Shown: in pieces, positions 48,604 through 58,526 of the stretch
Numbering within the stretch: the stretch's first letter is position 1
Layout of the letters: each line of letters opens with the position of its first letter
Assembly: GCF_900626135.1 (NCBI RefSeq)
Contig: NZ_LR130785.1
Span: forward strand, 1,149,241-1,213,240
Direction of reading: 5' to 3'
Origin: Senegalia massiliensis
Lineage (GTDB): Bacteria; Bacillota; Clostridia; Tissierellales; SIT17
Length of the DNA: 64,000 bases
Notes under the pieces: model-generated
What the model was told of the DNA's origin: nothing
The model's input: only the letters and a program-made list of their open reading frames with translations
Databases searched by the model: none
Translations under genes and position numbers: made by a program

Positions 48604-49347
48604 ATGACAAAAGAATATATATTAGAAGGAAAACTATCTATAGAATCTGCTATAAAAGCAAAAAGCAGAAGAATTAGTAGGATTTACGTTGATAAAGATA
48701 AAAAAAGTAGAAGAATTAAAAATTTTATTAGTTGGGTTGATAGAAAAGGTATTAAAATAAAAAAAGTAGACGGTGAAGTAATTGATGAGATGACGAAAGG
48801 TAAAACTCATGGTGGTATTATAGCGAAGGCTAGCGAGAAGAGATTTTTAACTTTAGAAAATCTTATTGAAGATAATGATAATCCTTTTATTGTAATGTTA
48901 GATGGTATAGAAGATCCGTATAATTTTGGATATGCAGTAAGAAGTCTTTATTTAGCTGGTGTAGATGGGGTAGTAGTGAAGCCGAGGAATTGGATGGAAG
49001 CTACTAGTATTGTTGCCAAAGCTTCAGCAGGTACTACAGAACTTATGCCTATGGCTATAGCAGAAGATATAGATTATGCTGCAGAATTTTTTAGTAGCAA
49101 TGGATTAAATATAGCAGCTACTGCAAAGAAAGATTCAAAATCATTATATGACGTAAATTTAGATATACCTACATTTTTACTTATTGGTGGAGAGAAAAGA
49201 GGAATAACTAGATCGTTTTTAGATAAAGCAGATACTATAATTAGTATTCCTTATGGTAGAGATGAAGGGATTTCACTTGCAGCTACTTCAGCAACTTCAA
49301 TAATCGCATTTGAAATGATGAGGCAAAAAAATAATAAATTGAAATGA
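48604..49347 (+). CDS. TrmH/SpoU-family RNA 2'-O-methyltransferase
   Basis: The 247-residue protein has a substrate-binding N-terminal domain (residues 1-80: GKLSIESAIKAKSRRISRIY and KGKTHGGIIA) and the SPOUT knot domain. The three SpoU motifs are present in modified form: LDGIEDPYNFGYAVRS near residue 100, LLIGGEKRGI near 197 and ISIPYGRDEGISLAATSATS near 218. The usual Asn of motif 3 (SLNVSxA) is replaced by SLAATSA, and NLG of motif 1 by NFG. It probably methylates a ribose in rRNA or tRNA. It has its own promoter (TATAAT at 48575) and GAAAGGTGG site, so it is independent of the micro-ORFs. Confidence 0.88.
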   Translation: MTKEYILEGKLSIESAIKAKSRRISRIYVDKDKKSRRIKNFISWVDRKGIKIKKVDGEVIDEMTKGKTHGGIIAKASEKRFLTLENLIEDNDNPFIVMLDGIEDPYNFGYAVRSLYLAGVDGVVVKPRNWMEATSIVAKASAGTTELMPMAIAEDIDYAAEFFSSNGLNIAATAKKDSKSLYDVNLDIPTFLLIGGEKRGITRSFLDKADTIISIPYGRDEGISLAATSATSIIAFEMMRQKNNKLK

Positions 49348-49493
49348 AATATTAATTAGCTTTTTATAGAGAAATATAATATAATTAAAATATAGCATCC
49401 AATGGAAAACTTTAGAAAAAAATTTATGTTTATGGATATTAAACTTAGATATAAAAGTTAAATCTAAGTTTAAGCTAAGTTAGGGGGCTAAAA

Positions 49494-49673
49494 ATGGGTA
49501 TATTAAAGAAATTTATGCAAAGCGAAAACACATGTTATATTTGCCAAGATAATCCATTGGATAAAGAATTAATTTATGACGTAAAAATTAAACAGTGCTA
49601 TCATATGGAATGTCTCAAAGAACAATCTATTAAAAAAATTCAAAATGCCATTACATCAGTTGATGATATTTAG
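49494..49673 (+). CDS. Small zinc-ligand protein (59 residues)
   Basis: ATG 49494 follows TAGGGGGCTAAA. The peptide has a cysteine/histidine set C14-x2-C17 ... C35-x-H37-x2-C40 in NTCYICQDNP and QCYHMECLKEQ. This is the half-site pattern of RING/LIM-like zinc binding, enough for one Zn2+. The rest is basic and helical (IKKIQNAITS). It is followed by a good terminator. I do not know a named family; nucleic-acid or protein binding is possible. Confidence 0.65.
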   Translation: MGILKKFMQSENTCYICQDNPLDKELIYDVKIKQCYHMECLKEQSIKKIQNAITSVDDI

Positions 49674-49675
49674 TG

Positions 49676-49718
49676 TTAAAAGAAGTATAGAAATTTTTCT
49701 ATACTTCTTTTTTTATTA
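49676..49718 (+). terminator. Terminator after small zinc-ligand protein
   Basis: AAAAGAAGTATAG (49678-49690) pairs with CTATACTTCTTTT (49699-49711), then more T. Confidence 0.9.
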
Positions 49719-49833
49719 ATAACTGTAATCTTATTGTAATTAAAAATTTACTATATCAAAATAATGAGTGGGTATAAATAAAGTATGGTATAAAATAAAA
49801 CAAGTTTAAATATTATAAAATGGGGGTGAAAAT

Positions 49834-51381
49834 ATGAAAGACAAAAAAATCCTTTTACTTTTTTGTATTATAACTATAGTGCTTATAATTTCACTTACTT
49901 TAGATAAAAAAGATATTGAAGGAATAAAAAATATAATTGTAATAGAAAAAGAAGATGAAGAAATAAGTAAAAATAATAAAGAAAAAGAAAATGAAAAAAC
50001 AAAAGATTATAAAAAAGAAAATGAAGAAAATAGAGATAAAAAAATATATATAGAAAAACAAGGTGATAAAACATATATAAAATCAAAATTAGAATCAATA
50101 AATCCTATAACAGATTTATCTTGGACTAATAATAATTCTTTTAGTTTTAATTTGACATTTGAAGATGAAAATATTAAAAATATAATTTATAAATATGATT
50201 CAGAAAAACAAAATCTTGAAAAGATATTTCATATTGATGGAACTATTTGGGAATGGAAAAAAGTAAATGAAGAAGGTATAGTATATTCAAATGATGGTTT
50301 TGATGGATTATTTTATATGAAAGATAAAGATAAGAAGATAAAAATATCTGAATCTCAAGAATGGTATAATATTTCGCCAGATGGTAAAAAAGTCATCGTA
50401 AATGGAATACCGAGAAAAAGTAATGTAGAAAATAATGAAAGATTTATATACTATTTAGAAAATGACAAATTTAAAGATGCAAATTATATACCTGATATTG
50501 ATTATGTATATTCTTATATTGCTGCTAGCTGGAGTCCTGATTCTATACATATTGTATCTCAAATACCAGGTAGAGATGATATTATAAATATAATAGATAT
50601 AAATGAGGGAATAGAAAAAGAATTAAAATTTGGAAATAGTAAGTTGACTCTTCCTACTTGGTCTAATGATGGTAAAAAATTAGCATTTTTAATCCAATCG
50701 TCTAAATATGATGAATATATATTAAATGATTTAGAGATGAATTATCTCTTGTCTGATAAGATAGGAATATATGATACTGAAACTAAAGAAGTGAAAATAA
50801 TTAATTTAGAAGAGAAATTAACTACATCAAGAATTTATTGGCCACAAGAAAGCAATTCAATTATCATAGAAACTGCAAAAATAAAAAAACTAAATAATAT
50901 TATAAGTAGAAGTGTAAAAAAAATAGATGGTAATGTAGAACATATATCCATATTAAATGAAAACAAAGATACAATACTTGAAGATCAAATTGATATAAGT
51001 GAAGACTATCCTGTGCATAAAATCACGCCTTTAAAATTATTTAATAATGGAATCTTTTTATTTATGGATATTGATAAAGATGTTAAAAATATAAATATTA
51101 TGGATATTAATAAAGGGGAAATTTTATCAGAAAACATAGGATATGTATATGATATTAGTATTAATAAAAATGATATATATATTGTTACGGATGAAGGAAT
51201 ATTTGTATTTAATGAAAACTTAAAGATAAGTAACTTGCTAAATTTTAAAGAAAATTATGGAGAAAATATTTTAAATGTAGATGCTAATATATCACCTGAT
51301 TATAAAAAAATAGCATTATATGTTCAATATGATATGAATTCTAAAGATAAAACTTTTATAGAAATAAAAGATTTAAAATAA
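49834..51381 (+). CDS. Membrane-anchored TolB/PD40-like beta-propeller protein
   Basis: The 515-residue protein starts with an uncleaved-looking signal/anchor helix (about 5-25), then a Lys/Glu-rich linker (25-85). A propeller follows whose blades show WD40-like beta-propeller strands: ITDLSWTNNNSFSFNL, NISPDGKKVIVNG, IAASWSPDSIHIVSQI, LPTWSNDGKKLAFLI and ISPDYKKIALYV. Such extracytoplasmic propellers bind proteins or sugars; no enzyme motif is seen. GGGGGTGAAAAT precedes the ATG. It is probably a single-gene transcript. After it comes a Fur box and a probable small RNA. Confidence 0.8.
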   Translation: MKDKKILLLFCIITIVLIISLTLDKKDIEGIKNIIVIEKEDEEISKNNKEKENEKTKDYKKENEENRDKKIYIEKQGDKTYIKSKLESINPITDLSWTNNNSFSFNLTFEDENIKNIIYKYDSEKQNLEKIFHIDGTIWEWKKVNEEGIVYSNDGFDGLFYMKDKDKKIKISESQEWYNISPDGKKVIVNGIPRKSNVENNERFIYYLENDKFKDANYIPDIDYVYSYIAASWSPDSIHIVSQIPGRDDIINIIDINEGIEKELKFGNSKLTLPTWSNDGKKLAFLIQSSKYDEYILNDLEMNYLLSDKIGIYDTETKEVKIINLEEKLTTSRIYWPQESNSIIIETAKIKKLNNIISRSVKKIDGNVEHISILNENKDTILEDQIDISEDYPVHKITPLKLFNNGIFLFMDIDKDVKNINIMDINKGEILSENIGYVYDISINKNDIYIVTDEGIFVFNENLKISNLLNFKENYGENILNVDANISPDYKKIALYVQYDMNSKDKTFIEIKDLK

Positions 51382-51427
51382 ATGTTTAATAAAAATAAGG
51401 AAGGGTAATATAAGAATAGGATGTTAA

Positions 51428-51442
51428 TGATAATAATTATCA
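51428..51442 (+). promoter_or_regulatory. Perfect 7-1-7 Fur-family box
   Basis: TGATAAT-A-ATTATCA matches the minimal Fur box of Bacillus in all 14 arm positions, and the palindrome extends one further base on each side (51427-51443). A weak promoter that it could cover is TTAATG (51424) with TAATAA near 51448. PerR or Zur cannot be excluded. Confidence 0.75.
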
Positions 51443-51457
51443 TCTAATAATAATAAC

Positions 51458-51538
51458 TTAAAATTTGACATTTTAAAACTTAAATTCATTTAAACTCCCC
51501 CTAAATAGACCAGCAACGCTGGTCTATTTTTATGCATA
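51458..51538 (+). ncRNA. Putative Fur-controlled small RNA (about 80 nt) with CUCCCCCU patch
   Basis: Between the Fur box and a strong terminator are about 75-80 bases with no ORF. They are A/T-rich except for ACTCCCCCTAAAT at about 51494-51506, a C-run on which nothing nearby can pair well. The terminator stem TAGACCAGC/GCTGGTCTA (51506-51514 and 51518-51526) follows at once. The size and design (Fur box, short RNA, C-rich patch, terminator) resemble FsrA of Bacillus subtilis. The exact 5' end is a guess. Confidence 0.5.
51504..51533 (+). terminator. Terminator of putative small RNA
   Basis: AATAGACCAGC (51504-51514) pairs with GCTGGTCTATT (51518-51528) across AAC, followed by T-rich sequence. 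Confidence 0.9.
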
Positions 51539-51596
51539 AAACGTGAAAAATTCTTGTAGCTGTGGTAAAATATATTTAAAGAAACGGAGGACAATT

Positions 51597-53393
51597 ATGA
51601 AGAAGAAAAGGTATAATAAGCTTATAAAAAATAGATTAATAGTATCTTCATTAATCTTATCGATCCTAGTATTTATCTTTATAATAAGACTAGGTTATTT
51701 ACAGGTTGTAAAAGGTGAGAGCCTTAGTAGCAAAGCTATTCATCAATGGACTAGAGATATAGAATTAAAACCTAATAGAGGAGATATATATGATAGAAAT
51801 GGTAAAAAATTATCTACTAGCGTTTCTTTATATACTGTATCTATTATTCCTCAAAACATATCTGAAGAAAAACATGAAGATTACATAAACAAGATTTCAA
51901 AAATAATAGATATAGAAAAACAAAAGGTTGAAATAGCATTAAAATCAGATAAAAATTGGTATGAGATAAAAAGGTATGTAGAAACAGAAAAAGCAGAAAA
52001 ATTGAAAGAAGAAAATTTAATAGGAGTTAGTATTGATGAAACAAGTAAGAGGTATTACCCTTTTGATGATTTTCTATCTCAAGTCATTGGAAATACAAAT
52101 AGAGATGGAGTTGGTCAATATGGAATAGAAAAATATTTTAATGAAATATTGATGGGTAATCCTGGTAGGTGGATTAAAACAGTAGATGGTAATAGGATGG
52201 AGCTTCCATATAATTATCAGAAAAAATATGAACCTGAAGACGGTAAAAACTTAGTATTAACTATAGATGAGAGAATACAACATTTTGCTGAAAATGGAGC
52301 AGAAAAAGCTTTAAAAGATAATAAAGCAAAAAGAGCATCAGTACTTGTAATGGATCCTAAAACTGGTGAAATTCTTGCTATGGCCTCTAAGCCTGGATAT
52401 AATCCAAACAATAGAATGGTTTTAAATTATGATCCTCAATCTCCTTGGATAGATTTAGGAGAAGAGTATAAAGAAAAATTTAGTGAAAAAAATTGGGAAG
52501 AAAAAGAAGATACATTGTATGATATGTGGAAAAATACTCTTGTATCAGAAATATATGAGCCTGGTTCAACATTTAAATTATTAATTGCTGCAGCAAGTTT
52601 AGAAGAAGGACTTGTAAATACAAATGAAAAATTCTTCTGTGATGGTAAAGTAACTCAAGTTCCTGGAAACATAACTTGTTTAAAAGCGCATGGGGAACAA
52701 ACATTAGAGGAAGCACTTGAAAATTCATGTAATGAGGTGCCAGTAGTATTAGGTTTAAGATTAGGTAAAGAAAAAATAGTAGAATATGCAAAAGCTTTTG
52801 GAATGGGGGATTTAACAGGCATAGAATTACCTTCTGAAATTGGAGGCTTAGTTAAAAGTGAAAAGACAATGAAAGATGTAGATATAGCTACTATGTCATT
52901 TGGACAAGGTATAGCTGTAACTCCTATTCAACTAATAAATGCAGTTTCTTCTATAGCAAATGACGGGAAGCTAATGACTCCAAGAATTGTAAAGAACATA
53001 GTAGATGATGAGGGAGAATCAGTAAAAGAGTTTGAATCCACTTATAAAAGACAGGTCATATCTAAAAAGACAGCTGAAACTATGATGGATATGATGGAGT
53101 CTGTAGTATCTAATGGTTCTGGAAAAAATGCATATATAGAAGGCTATAGAGTAGGCGGTAAAACTGGAACAAGTCAAAAAGCTATTGATGGAAAATATGT
53201 AAAAGGTAAACACGTGGCTTCTTTTGTTGGAGTTGCTCCTATGGATGATCCAAGAGTTTCTGTTTTGACTATTATAGATGAGCCAAAGGGAAGTGTTCAT
53301 TATGGTGGCACATTAGCTGCACCTATAACTAAAGAAATAATAGAAGAATCATTGACGTATCTCAATGTACCAAGAAGAAAAGTAGAAGATTAA
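51597..53393 (+). CDS. Class B penicillin-binding protein (PBP2/SpoVD type transpeptidase)
   Basis: From ATG 51597 (CGGAGGA 6 bases upstream) the protein is 598 residues. A frame extension to 51543 has no ribosome site. It has one N-terminal membrane helix (about 14-34), a dimerisation domain (about 40-200: LKPNRGDIYDRNGKKL) and a transpeptidase domain. The catalytic motifs are EPGSTFKLL (SxxK), ENSCNEVP (SxN) and GGKTGTSQK (KTG). There are no PASTA repeats. The sequence type and length suit SpoVD/FtsI-like division or spore-cortex enzymes. It lies alone, not in a dcw or mur cluster, so a sporulation-linked or redundant role is possible. Confidence 0.92.
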   Translation: MKKKRYNKLIKNRLIVSSLILSILVFIFIIRLGYLQVVKGESLSSKAIHQWTRDIELKPNRGDIYDRNGKKLSTSVSLYTVSIIPQNISEEKHEDYINKISKIIDIEKQKVEIALKSDKNWYEIKRYVETEKAEKLKEENLIGVSIDETSKRYYPFDDFLSQVIGNTNRDGVGQYGIEKYFNEILMGNPGRWIKTVDGNRMELPYNYQKKYEPEDGKNLVLTIDERIQHFAENGAEKALKDNKAKRASVLVMDPKTGEILAMASKPGYNPNNRMVLNYDPQSPWIDLGEEYKEKFSEKNWEEKEDTLYDMWKNTLVSEIYEPGSTFKLLIAAASLEEGLVNTNEKFFCDGKVTQVPGNITCLKAHGEQTLEEALENSCNEVPVVLGLRLGKEKIVEYAKAFGMGDLTGIELPSEIGGLVKSEKTMKDVDIATMSFGQGIAVTPIQLINAVSSIANDGKLMTPRIVKNIVDDEGESVKEFESTYKRQVISKKTAETMMDMMESVVSNGSGKNAYIEGYRVGGKTGTSQKAIDGKYVKGKHVASFVGVAPMDDPRVSVLTIIDEPKGSVHYGGTLAAPITKEIIEESLTYLNVPRRKVED

Positions 53394-53531
53394 ATATAAT
53401 TTGAACAATTAAATTATAAATAAATAGTATAGTTAATATAATTAAATCTAGTTAAAAAGTATTAATCATTGATTATAGTAATATAAATAATAACAAAACA
53501 AAATAAAATGTTGGTACGTGGAGGGCTTAAT

Positions 53532-56500
53532 ATGTACGATATATTAAATGTAGGTTTAGATATAGGATCTACTACTATAAAAATGATAGTTTTAGATTCT
53601 CAATTTAATATACTCTATAAAAATTATATAAGACATTTTTCTGATATTAAAAAATCAGTTATATCAATGTTTGCAGATGCTCAAAAAGTATTACAAAAGA
53701 AAAAAATTACAGTTTTGATAACAGGCTCAGGAGGTCTTTCAATATCTAAAAATTTAAATGCTGAATTCATACAAGAGGTTGTAGCATGTACTAGTTCTAT
53801 AGAAAAATATATTCCACAAGCAGATGTAGCTATAGAATTAGGGGGTGAAGATGCTAAAATAACTTATCTTGGTGAAGGATTAGAGCAAAGGATGAATGGA
53901 ACTTGTGCAGGAGGAACAGGTGCATTTATAGATCAAATGGCTTCACTATTAGAAACTGATGCATCTGGATTAAATGAATTTGCAAAAAATTATAAAACAA
54001 TTTACCCTATTGCATCTAGATGTGGAGTTTTTGCAAAAACCGATATACAACCTTTATTAAATGAAGGTGCAAGAAAAGAAGATATTGCAGCTTCAGTTCT
54101 TCAAGCAATAGTAAATCAAACAATAAGCGGATTATCACAAGGTAAGCCTATAAGAGGAAGTGTAGCCTTTTTAGGTGGCCCATTATATTTTATGTCGGAA
54201 CTTAGAAAAAGATTTAAAGAAACATTGAAATTAAAGGATGAAGATATAATATTTCCTGAAGACTCTCAGTATTTTGTTGCAATGGGAGCGGCTCTGTCTT
54301 CTAGAGAACAAGAACCTGTTCCATTTGAATGTTTGTATGAGAGAGTACCAGGCATATATAAAATGAATAGAGGAGAAGTACAAAAAATTAAGCCATTATT
54401 TGATAGTGAAAATGAATATAAAATATTTAAATCACGTCATGATAATAATAGAGTAGAGAGAATAGAATTAAAAGACTATAAAGGAAATGCATTTTTAGGA
54501 ATTGATGCAGGTTCGACTACGACTAAATTGGCATTAATAGATGAGAAAGGAAGGCTTTTATATTCTTATTATGGAAGTAACACAGGTAGTCCTTTAAATT
54601 CCAGTATAAGAGCTTTAAAAGACTTGTATAATAAATTAAATGATAATATCCATATAGTTAATTCTACAGTTACAGGATATGGAGAACATTTAATAAAATC
54701 TGCTTTAAAAATCGATATAGGGGAAATAGAAACTGTAGCACATTATAAGGCAGCTGATTTTTTCCTTCCAGGTGTAGATTTCATACTAGATATCGGTGGC
54801 CAAGATATGAAAAGCTTAAAAATCAAAAAAGGTGTTATAGATTCCATTATGTTGAATGAAGCGTGTTCTTCTGGATGTGGATCTTTCATAGAAACTTTTG
54901 CAAAATCTTTAAATATGGATATTAAAACTTTTGCAAGAGAAGCATTATTTTCAAAACATCCTGTAGATTTAGGTAGTAGATGTACGGTGTTTATGAATTC
55001 AAGGGTTAAACAATCACAAAAAGAAGGGGCAGATATAGGAGATATATCAGCAGGCATTTCAATATCAGTTGTAAAAAATGCATTATACAAAGTTATTAGA
55101 CTTCGTTCACCTGAAGAATTAGGTGAAAAAATAGTTGTTCAAGGAGGAACTTTTTATAATGATGCAGTTTTAAGGGCTCTAGAGATTATTTCAGAAAGAG
55201 AAGTTGTAAGACCAGATATTGCTGGAATAATGGGAGCATTTGGAGCAGCTCTTATTGCAAAGGAAAAGTATAATTTTAATCACAAATCTACATTAATAAC
55301 AAAAGAAAAAATTGATGATTTTAAAATAGATACTAATATAGATAGATGTAAACTTTGCGGGAATAATTGTTTACTGACTATAAATAATTTTTCTGATGGC
55401 AGAAAATATATATCAGGAAATAGATGTGAAAGAGGGGCAGGGTTAGAAAAAAAGAATAACGATATTCCAAATTTATATGAATATAAATATAAAAGATTAT
55501 TTAAATATAAGTCTCTTTCAAAAGATGAAGCCATAAGAGGTGAAATCGGAATACCTCGAGTATTAAATATGTATGAAGATTATCCTTTTTGGTTTACTTT
55601 ATTTACTGAATTGGGTTATAGAGTTAGAATATCTAGAAGATCTTCTAAAGAGGTTTATGAAATGGGAATGGATAGTATACCTTCTGAATCAGTTTGTTAT
55701 CCAGCTAAATTAACACATGGTCATACAATGGATTTGATATACAAAGGAGTCGATAAAATATTTTATCCTTGTATTCCTTTTAATATTAAAGAAGATAAGA
55801 ATTCCGATAATCATTATAATTGCCCTATTGTAATTTCTTATCCTGAAACTTTAAAGGCAAATGTAGAAGATATAAACGATAAAAACATCAAATTTTATAA
55901 TCCTTTTTTACCACTAGATAATAAAGATAAATTAATTAAAAGATTAATAGAAGAGTTACAAGAAGAAAATTTATCTAAAAGAGAGATAAAAAATGCAGTG
56001 GAAGCTGCATATAAAGAATTAGATAAATTTAAACTGGATATTAAAAAAGAAGGTATAAAAACCTTAAAATACATCGAAAAAAATAATATTAAAGGAATAG
56101 TTTTGACAGGTAGACCTTATCATATAGATCCAGAAATTAATCATGGAATACCACAAATGATAAATTCCTTTGGTATTGCTGTAATCCCAGAAGATGCTAT
56201 AGATGATATTGAAGAAATAAAAAGACCAATTAGAGTTGTAGATCAATGGGTATATCATTCTAGAATGTATAGAGCGGCAGAGTTTGTGGCAAAAACAAAG
56301 AATCTAGAGCTTGTTCAATTAAATTCTTTTGGGTGTGGGTTAGATGCAGTAACTACTGATCAGGTAAATGAGATTTTAGAACAATATGGGAAAATTTATA
56401 CTGTTTTAAAAATAGATGAAATAAATAATTTAGGTGCTATTAAAATTAGAATTAGATCACTTATAGCAGCTATGGATGAAAGAGACAATCAAAACTTTAT

Positions 56501-57800
56501 TCCTAAAAAATTATATGATAATGATAAGAAGAAATTATTTACAAAAGAAATGAAAAAGACTCATACTATATTGGCACCTCAAATGGCTCCTATTCATTTT
56601 GAGTTATTAGAAGCTTCAGTTAAAAGTGTAGGATATAATTTGGAGATTTTACCATCAGTAGACCATAAGGCTATAGATGAAGGACTTAGATATGTTAATA
56701 ATGATGCATGTTATCCTTCTATTATAACAGTAGGTCAAATTATGAATGCTTTAAAATCTGGTAAATATGATTTAAATAACACTTCAGTTATAATATCTCA
56801 AACAGGTGGAGGCTGTAGAGCAACAAATTATATAGCTTTTATAAGAAAAGCCTTAAAAGATGCTGGATTAAATCATATTCCAGTAATTTCACTTAATGCA
56901 TCAGGATTAGATGAACAACCAGGGTTTAATGTAAGTTTAAAAATGGCTATCAAAATGGTAAAAGCTCTTGTATATGGTGATTTGCTTATGAGAGTATTAT
57001 ATAAAGTTAGACCATATGAAAAAGTTAAAGGTTCATCAGATAAATTGTATAACTTTTGGATGGATAAATGTAAAAATAGTTTATCAAGTGAACATAAAGA
57101 TAATTTTAAAGAAAATATTTATTCTATAGTATATGATTTTGATAAATTAGAGATAATTGAGGATATGATTAAGCCTAAAGTAGGGGTAGTAGGAGAAATA
57201 CTTGTTAAATTTCATCCAACTGCAAATAATAATATAGTAGAATTGTTAGAAGAAGAAGGAGCAGAAGCAGTAGTGCCTGATTTATTAGATTTCTTTTTAT
57301 ATTCTTCCTATAATAATAATTTTAAATATGAAAAATTGTCAGGTAGTTTAAAAAATAAATTTTTAGGCAATATTTCAATAAAGGCTATTGAGTTTTTACG
57401 GAAAGATATGAAAAAAGCATTGCAGAAAAGTAAAAGATTTAATGAACCTAAAAAAATAATAGAACTTGCTGAATCAGCAAAAGAACATTTATCACTTGGA
57501 CATCAAACAGGTGAAGGATGGTTTTTAACTGCTGAAATGGTAGAATTAATAGAAGAGGGAGTAGAAAATATAGTTTGTTTACAACCATTTGCATGTCTTC
57601 CTAATCATATAACAGGAAAAGGAATGATTAAAAAATTAAGAAAATCATATCCTAAATCAAATATAGCAGCCATAGACTATGATCCTGGAGCAAGTGAAGT
57701 AAATCAATTAAATCGTATAAAACTTATGCTTGCTGTAGCATTTAAAAACTTAGAAACAACTAAACAAGAAGATAAAGAAGTTCTTCAGACAAATGAATAG
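53532..57800 (+). CDS. Giant acyl-CoA dehydratase activase-related protein (two BcrA/BadF ATPase domains plus DUF2229)
   Basis: From ATG 53532 (GGAGGG 6 bases upstream) the product is about 1422 residues. Two ASKHA ATPase domains are visible: one near residue 5 ([36 protein letters not shown]) and a second near 320 ([41 protein letters not shown]). Both carry Cys loops for the intersubunit [4Fe-4S] cluster. A Cys-rich part follows ([10 protein letters not shown] near 615), then DUF2229/HgdB-like regions ([29 protein letters not shown]). Simple activators have about 270 residues and energise 2-hydroxyacyl-CoA dehydratases; this long form is widespread in Clostridia with unknown substrate. No dehydratase gene is adjacent. 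Confidence 0.9.
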   Translation: MYDILNVGLDIGSTTIKMIVLDSQFNILYKNYIRHFSDIKKSVISMFADAQKVLQKKKITVLITGSGGLSISKNLNAEFIQEVVACTSSIEKYIPQADVAIELGGEDAKITYLGEGLEQRMNGTCAGGTGAFIDQMASLLETDASGLNEFAKNYKTIYPIASRCGVFAKTDIQPLLNEGARKEDIAASVLQAIVNQTISGLSQGKPIRGSVAFLGGPLYFMSELRKRFKETLKLKDEDIIFPEDSQYFVAMGAALSSREQEPVPFECLYERVPGIYKMNRGEVQKIKPLFDSENEYKIFKSRHDNNRVERIELKDYKGNAFLGIDAGSTTTKLALIDEKGRLLYSYYGSNTGSPLNSSIRALKDLYNKLNDNIHIVNSTVTGYGEHLIKSALKIDIGEIETVAHYKAADFFLPGVDFILDIGGQDMKSLKIKKGVIDSIMLNEACSSGCGSFIETFAKSLNMDIKTFAREALFSKHPVDLGSRCTVFMNSRVKQSQKEGADIGDISAGISISVVKNALYKVIRLRSPEELGEKIVVQGGTFYNDAVLRALEIISEREVVRPDIAGIMGAFGAALIAKEKYNFNHKSTLITKEKIDDFKIDTNIDRCKLCGNNCLLTINNFSDGRKYISGNRCERGAGLEKKNNDIPNLYEYKYKRLFKYKSLSKDEAIRGEIGIPRVLNMYEDYPFWFTLFTELGYRVRISRRSSKEVYEMGMDSIPSESVCYPAKLTHGHTMDLIYKGVDKIFYPCIPFNIKEDKNSDNHYNCPIVISYPETLKANVEDINDKNIKFYNPFLPLDNKDKLIKRLIEELQEENLSKREIKNAVEAAYKELDKFKLDIKKEGIKTLKYIEKNNIKGIVLTGRPYHIDPEINHGIPQMINSFGIAVIPEDAIDDIEEIKRPIRVVDQWVYHSRMYRAAEFVAKTKNLELVQLNSFGCGLDAVTTDQVNEILEQYGKIYTVLKIDEINNLGAIKIRIRSLIAAMDERDNQNFIPKKLYDNDKKKLFTKEMKKTHTILAPQMAPIHFELLEASVKSVGYNLEILPSVDHKAIDEGLRYVNNDACYPSIITVGQIMNALKSGKYDLNNTSVIISQTGGGCRATNYIAFIRKALKDAGLNHIPVISLNASGLDEQPGFNVSLKMAIKMVKALVYGDLLMRVLYKVRPYEKVKGSSDKLYNFWMDKCKNSLSSEHKDNFKENIYSIVYDFDKLEIIEDMIKPKVGVVGEILVKFHPTANNNIVELLEEEGAEAVVPDLLDFFLYSSYNNNFKYEKLSGSLKNKFLGNISIKAIEFLRKDMKKALQKSKRFNEPKKIIELAESAKEHLSLGHQTGEGWFLTAEMVELIEEGVENIVCLQPFACLPNHITGKGMIKKLRKSYPKSNIAAIDYDPGASEVNQLNRIKLMLAVAFKNLETTKQEDKEVLQTNE

Positions 57801-57807
57801 CAAAATT

Positions 57808-57836
57808 TTAAGGCCCGAAATAAGGGCCTTATTCTT
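57808..57836. terminator. Terminator after the giant activase-related gene
   Basis: TAAGGCCC (57809-57816) pairs with GGGCCTTA (57824-57831) across GAAATAA. A/T-rich flanks on both sides allow use by the opposing small gene. Confidence 0.8.
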
Positions 57837-57847
57837 TAGATTTTAAG

Positions 57848-57946
57848 TTAAATAAGTGCTGAACCTACTAATATCGCTATTAGAAGTATTAAAGCACCTA
57901 TTAATAGATATAATGTTTTTTTTCTAATGAAAAAAATTTTACTCAT
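57848..57946 (-). CDS. Very small membrane peptide (32 residues)
   Basis: On the minus strand ATG 57946 follows AAGAGGTGA with ideal spacing. The peptide starts MSKIFFIRKKTLYLLIGALI and continues LLIAILVGSALI: a basic start and one membrane helix to the end. It looks like a free-standing N-terminal anchor such as those of spore-cortex enzymes, or a small membrane regulator. It lies convergent to the giant activase-related gene and shares its terminator. Confidence 0.55.
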   Translation of the reverse strand: MSKIFFIRKKTLYLLIGALILLIAILVGSALI

Positions 57947-58062
57947 TAAATCACCTCTTATTTATCTATATGATGGAAAGAATTATAACCTTATAGTATA
58001 ATTTATTTAAGAGAAATAATATATATTACTAATATAAGATATAAATTTTTAGGAGGGATGAA

Positions 58063-58515
58063 ATGGAGTGGTCGATAAAAACTTATGATGAATTAACTAA
58101 AGATGAACTTTATGAAATATTAAAAAAGCGAATAGATGTTTTTGTTGTAGAACAAAATTGCCCTTATGATGAAATAGATAACAGAGATAAAGATTCTTAT
58201 CATATATTTTTTAAAAAAGATAAGGATATAATTGCATATTTAAGAGTATTAGAGCCTGGGATATCTTTTGAAGATGTTTCAATAGGAAGAGTTTTAGTAG
58301 ATAAAAACCAAAGGGGTAATGGTCTTGCTATAGAAATGATGGATAAGGCTATTGATTTTATAATAAATAATTTAAGATATGATATAATCAGAATTTCTGC
58401 CCAAGAATATTTAATTAGTTTTTATGAAAACTTAGGATTTAAAAAAGTTTCAAATGTATATTTAGAAGATGATATACCTCATGTTGAAATGGTATATCAA
58501 AACTATAAAAAATAG
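58063..58515 (+). CDS. ElaA-like GNAT acetyltransferase
   Basis: The 150-residue protein has the ElaA pattern: LYEILKKRIDVFVVEQNCPYDEID (residues about 16-39), YLRVLEPG near 65, SIGRVLVDKNQRGNGLAIEMM near 78 (motif A with R-x-x-G-x-G/A for acetyl-CoA) and a late SFYENLGFKKVS. These enzymes acetylate small amines or proteins; the substrate is unknown. AGGAGGGATGAA precedes the ATG. The DegV gene follows after 11 bases, so both share a transcript. Confidence 0.92.
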   Translation: MEWSIKTYDELTKDELYEILKKRIDVFVVEQNCPYDEIDNRDKDSYHIFFKKDKDIIAYLRVLEPGISFEDVSIGRVLVDKNQRGNGLAIEMMDKAIDFIINNLRYDIIRISAQEYLISFYENLGFKKVSNVYLEDDIPHVEMVYQNYKK

Positions 58516-58526
58516 GAGATGATTAT

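Noticed and set aside
51543-51596. N-terminal extension of the transpeptidase gene
   Set aside because: The extension includes the promoter region and lacks a ribosome site, whereas CGGAGGA stands correctly before the ATG at 51597.
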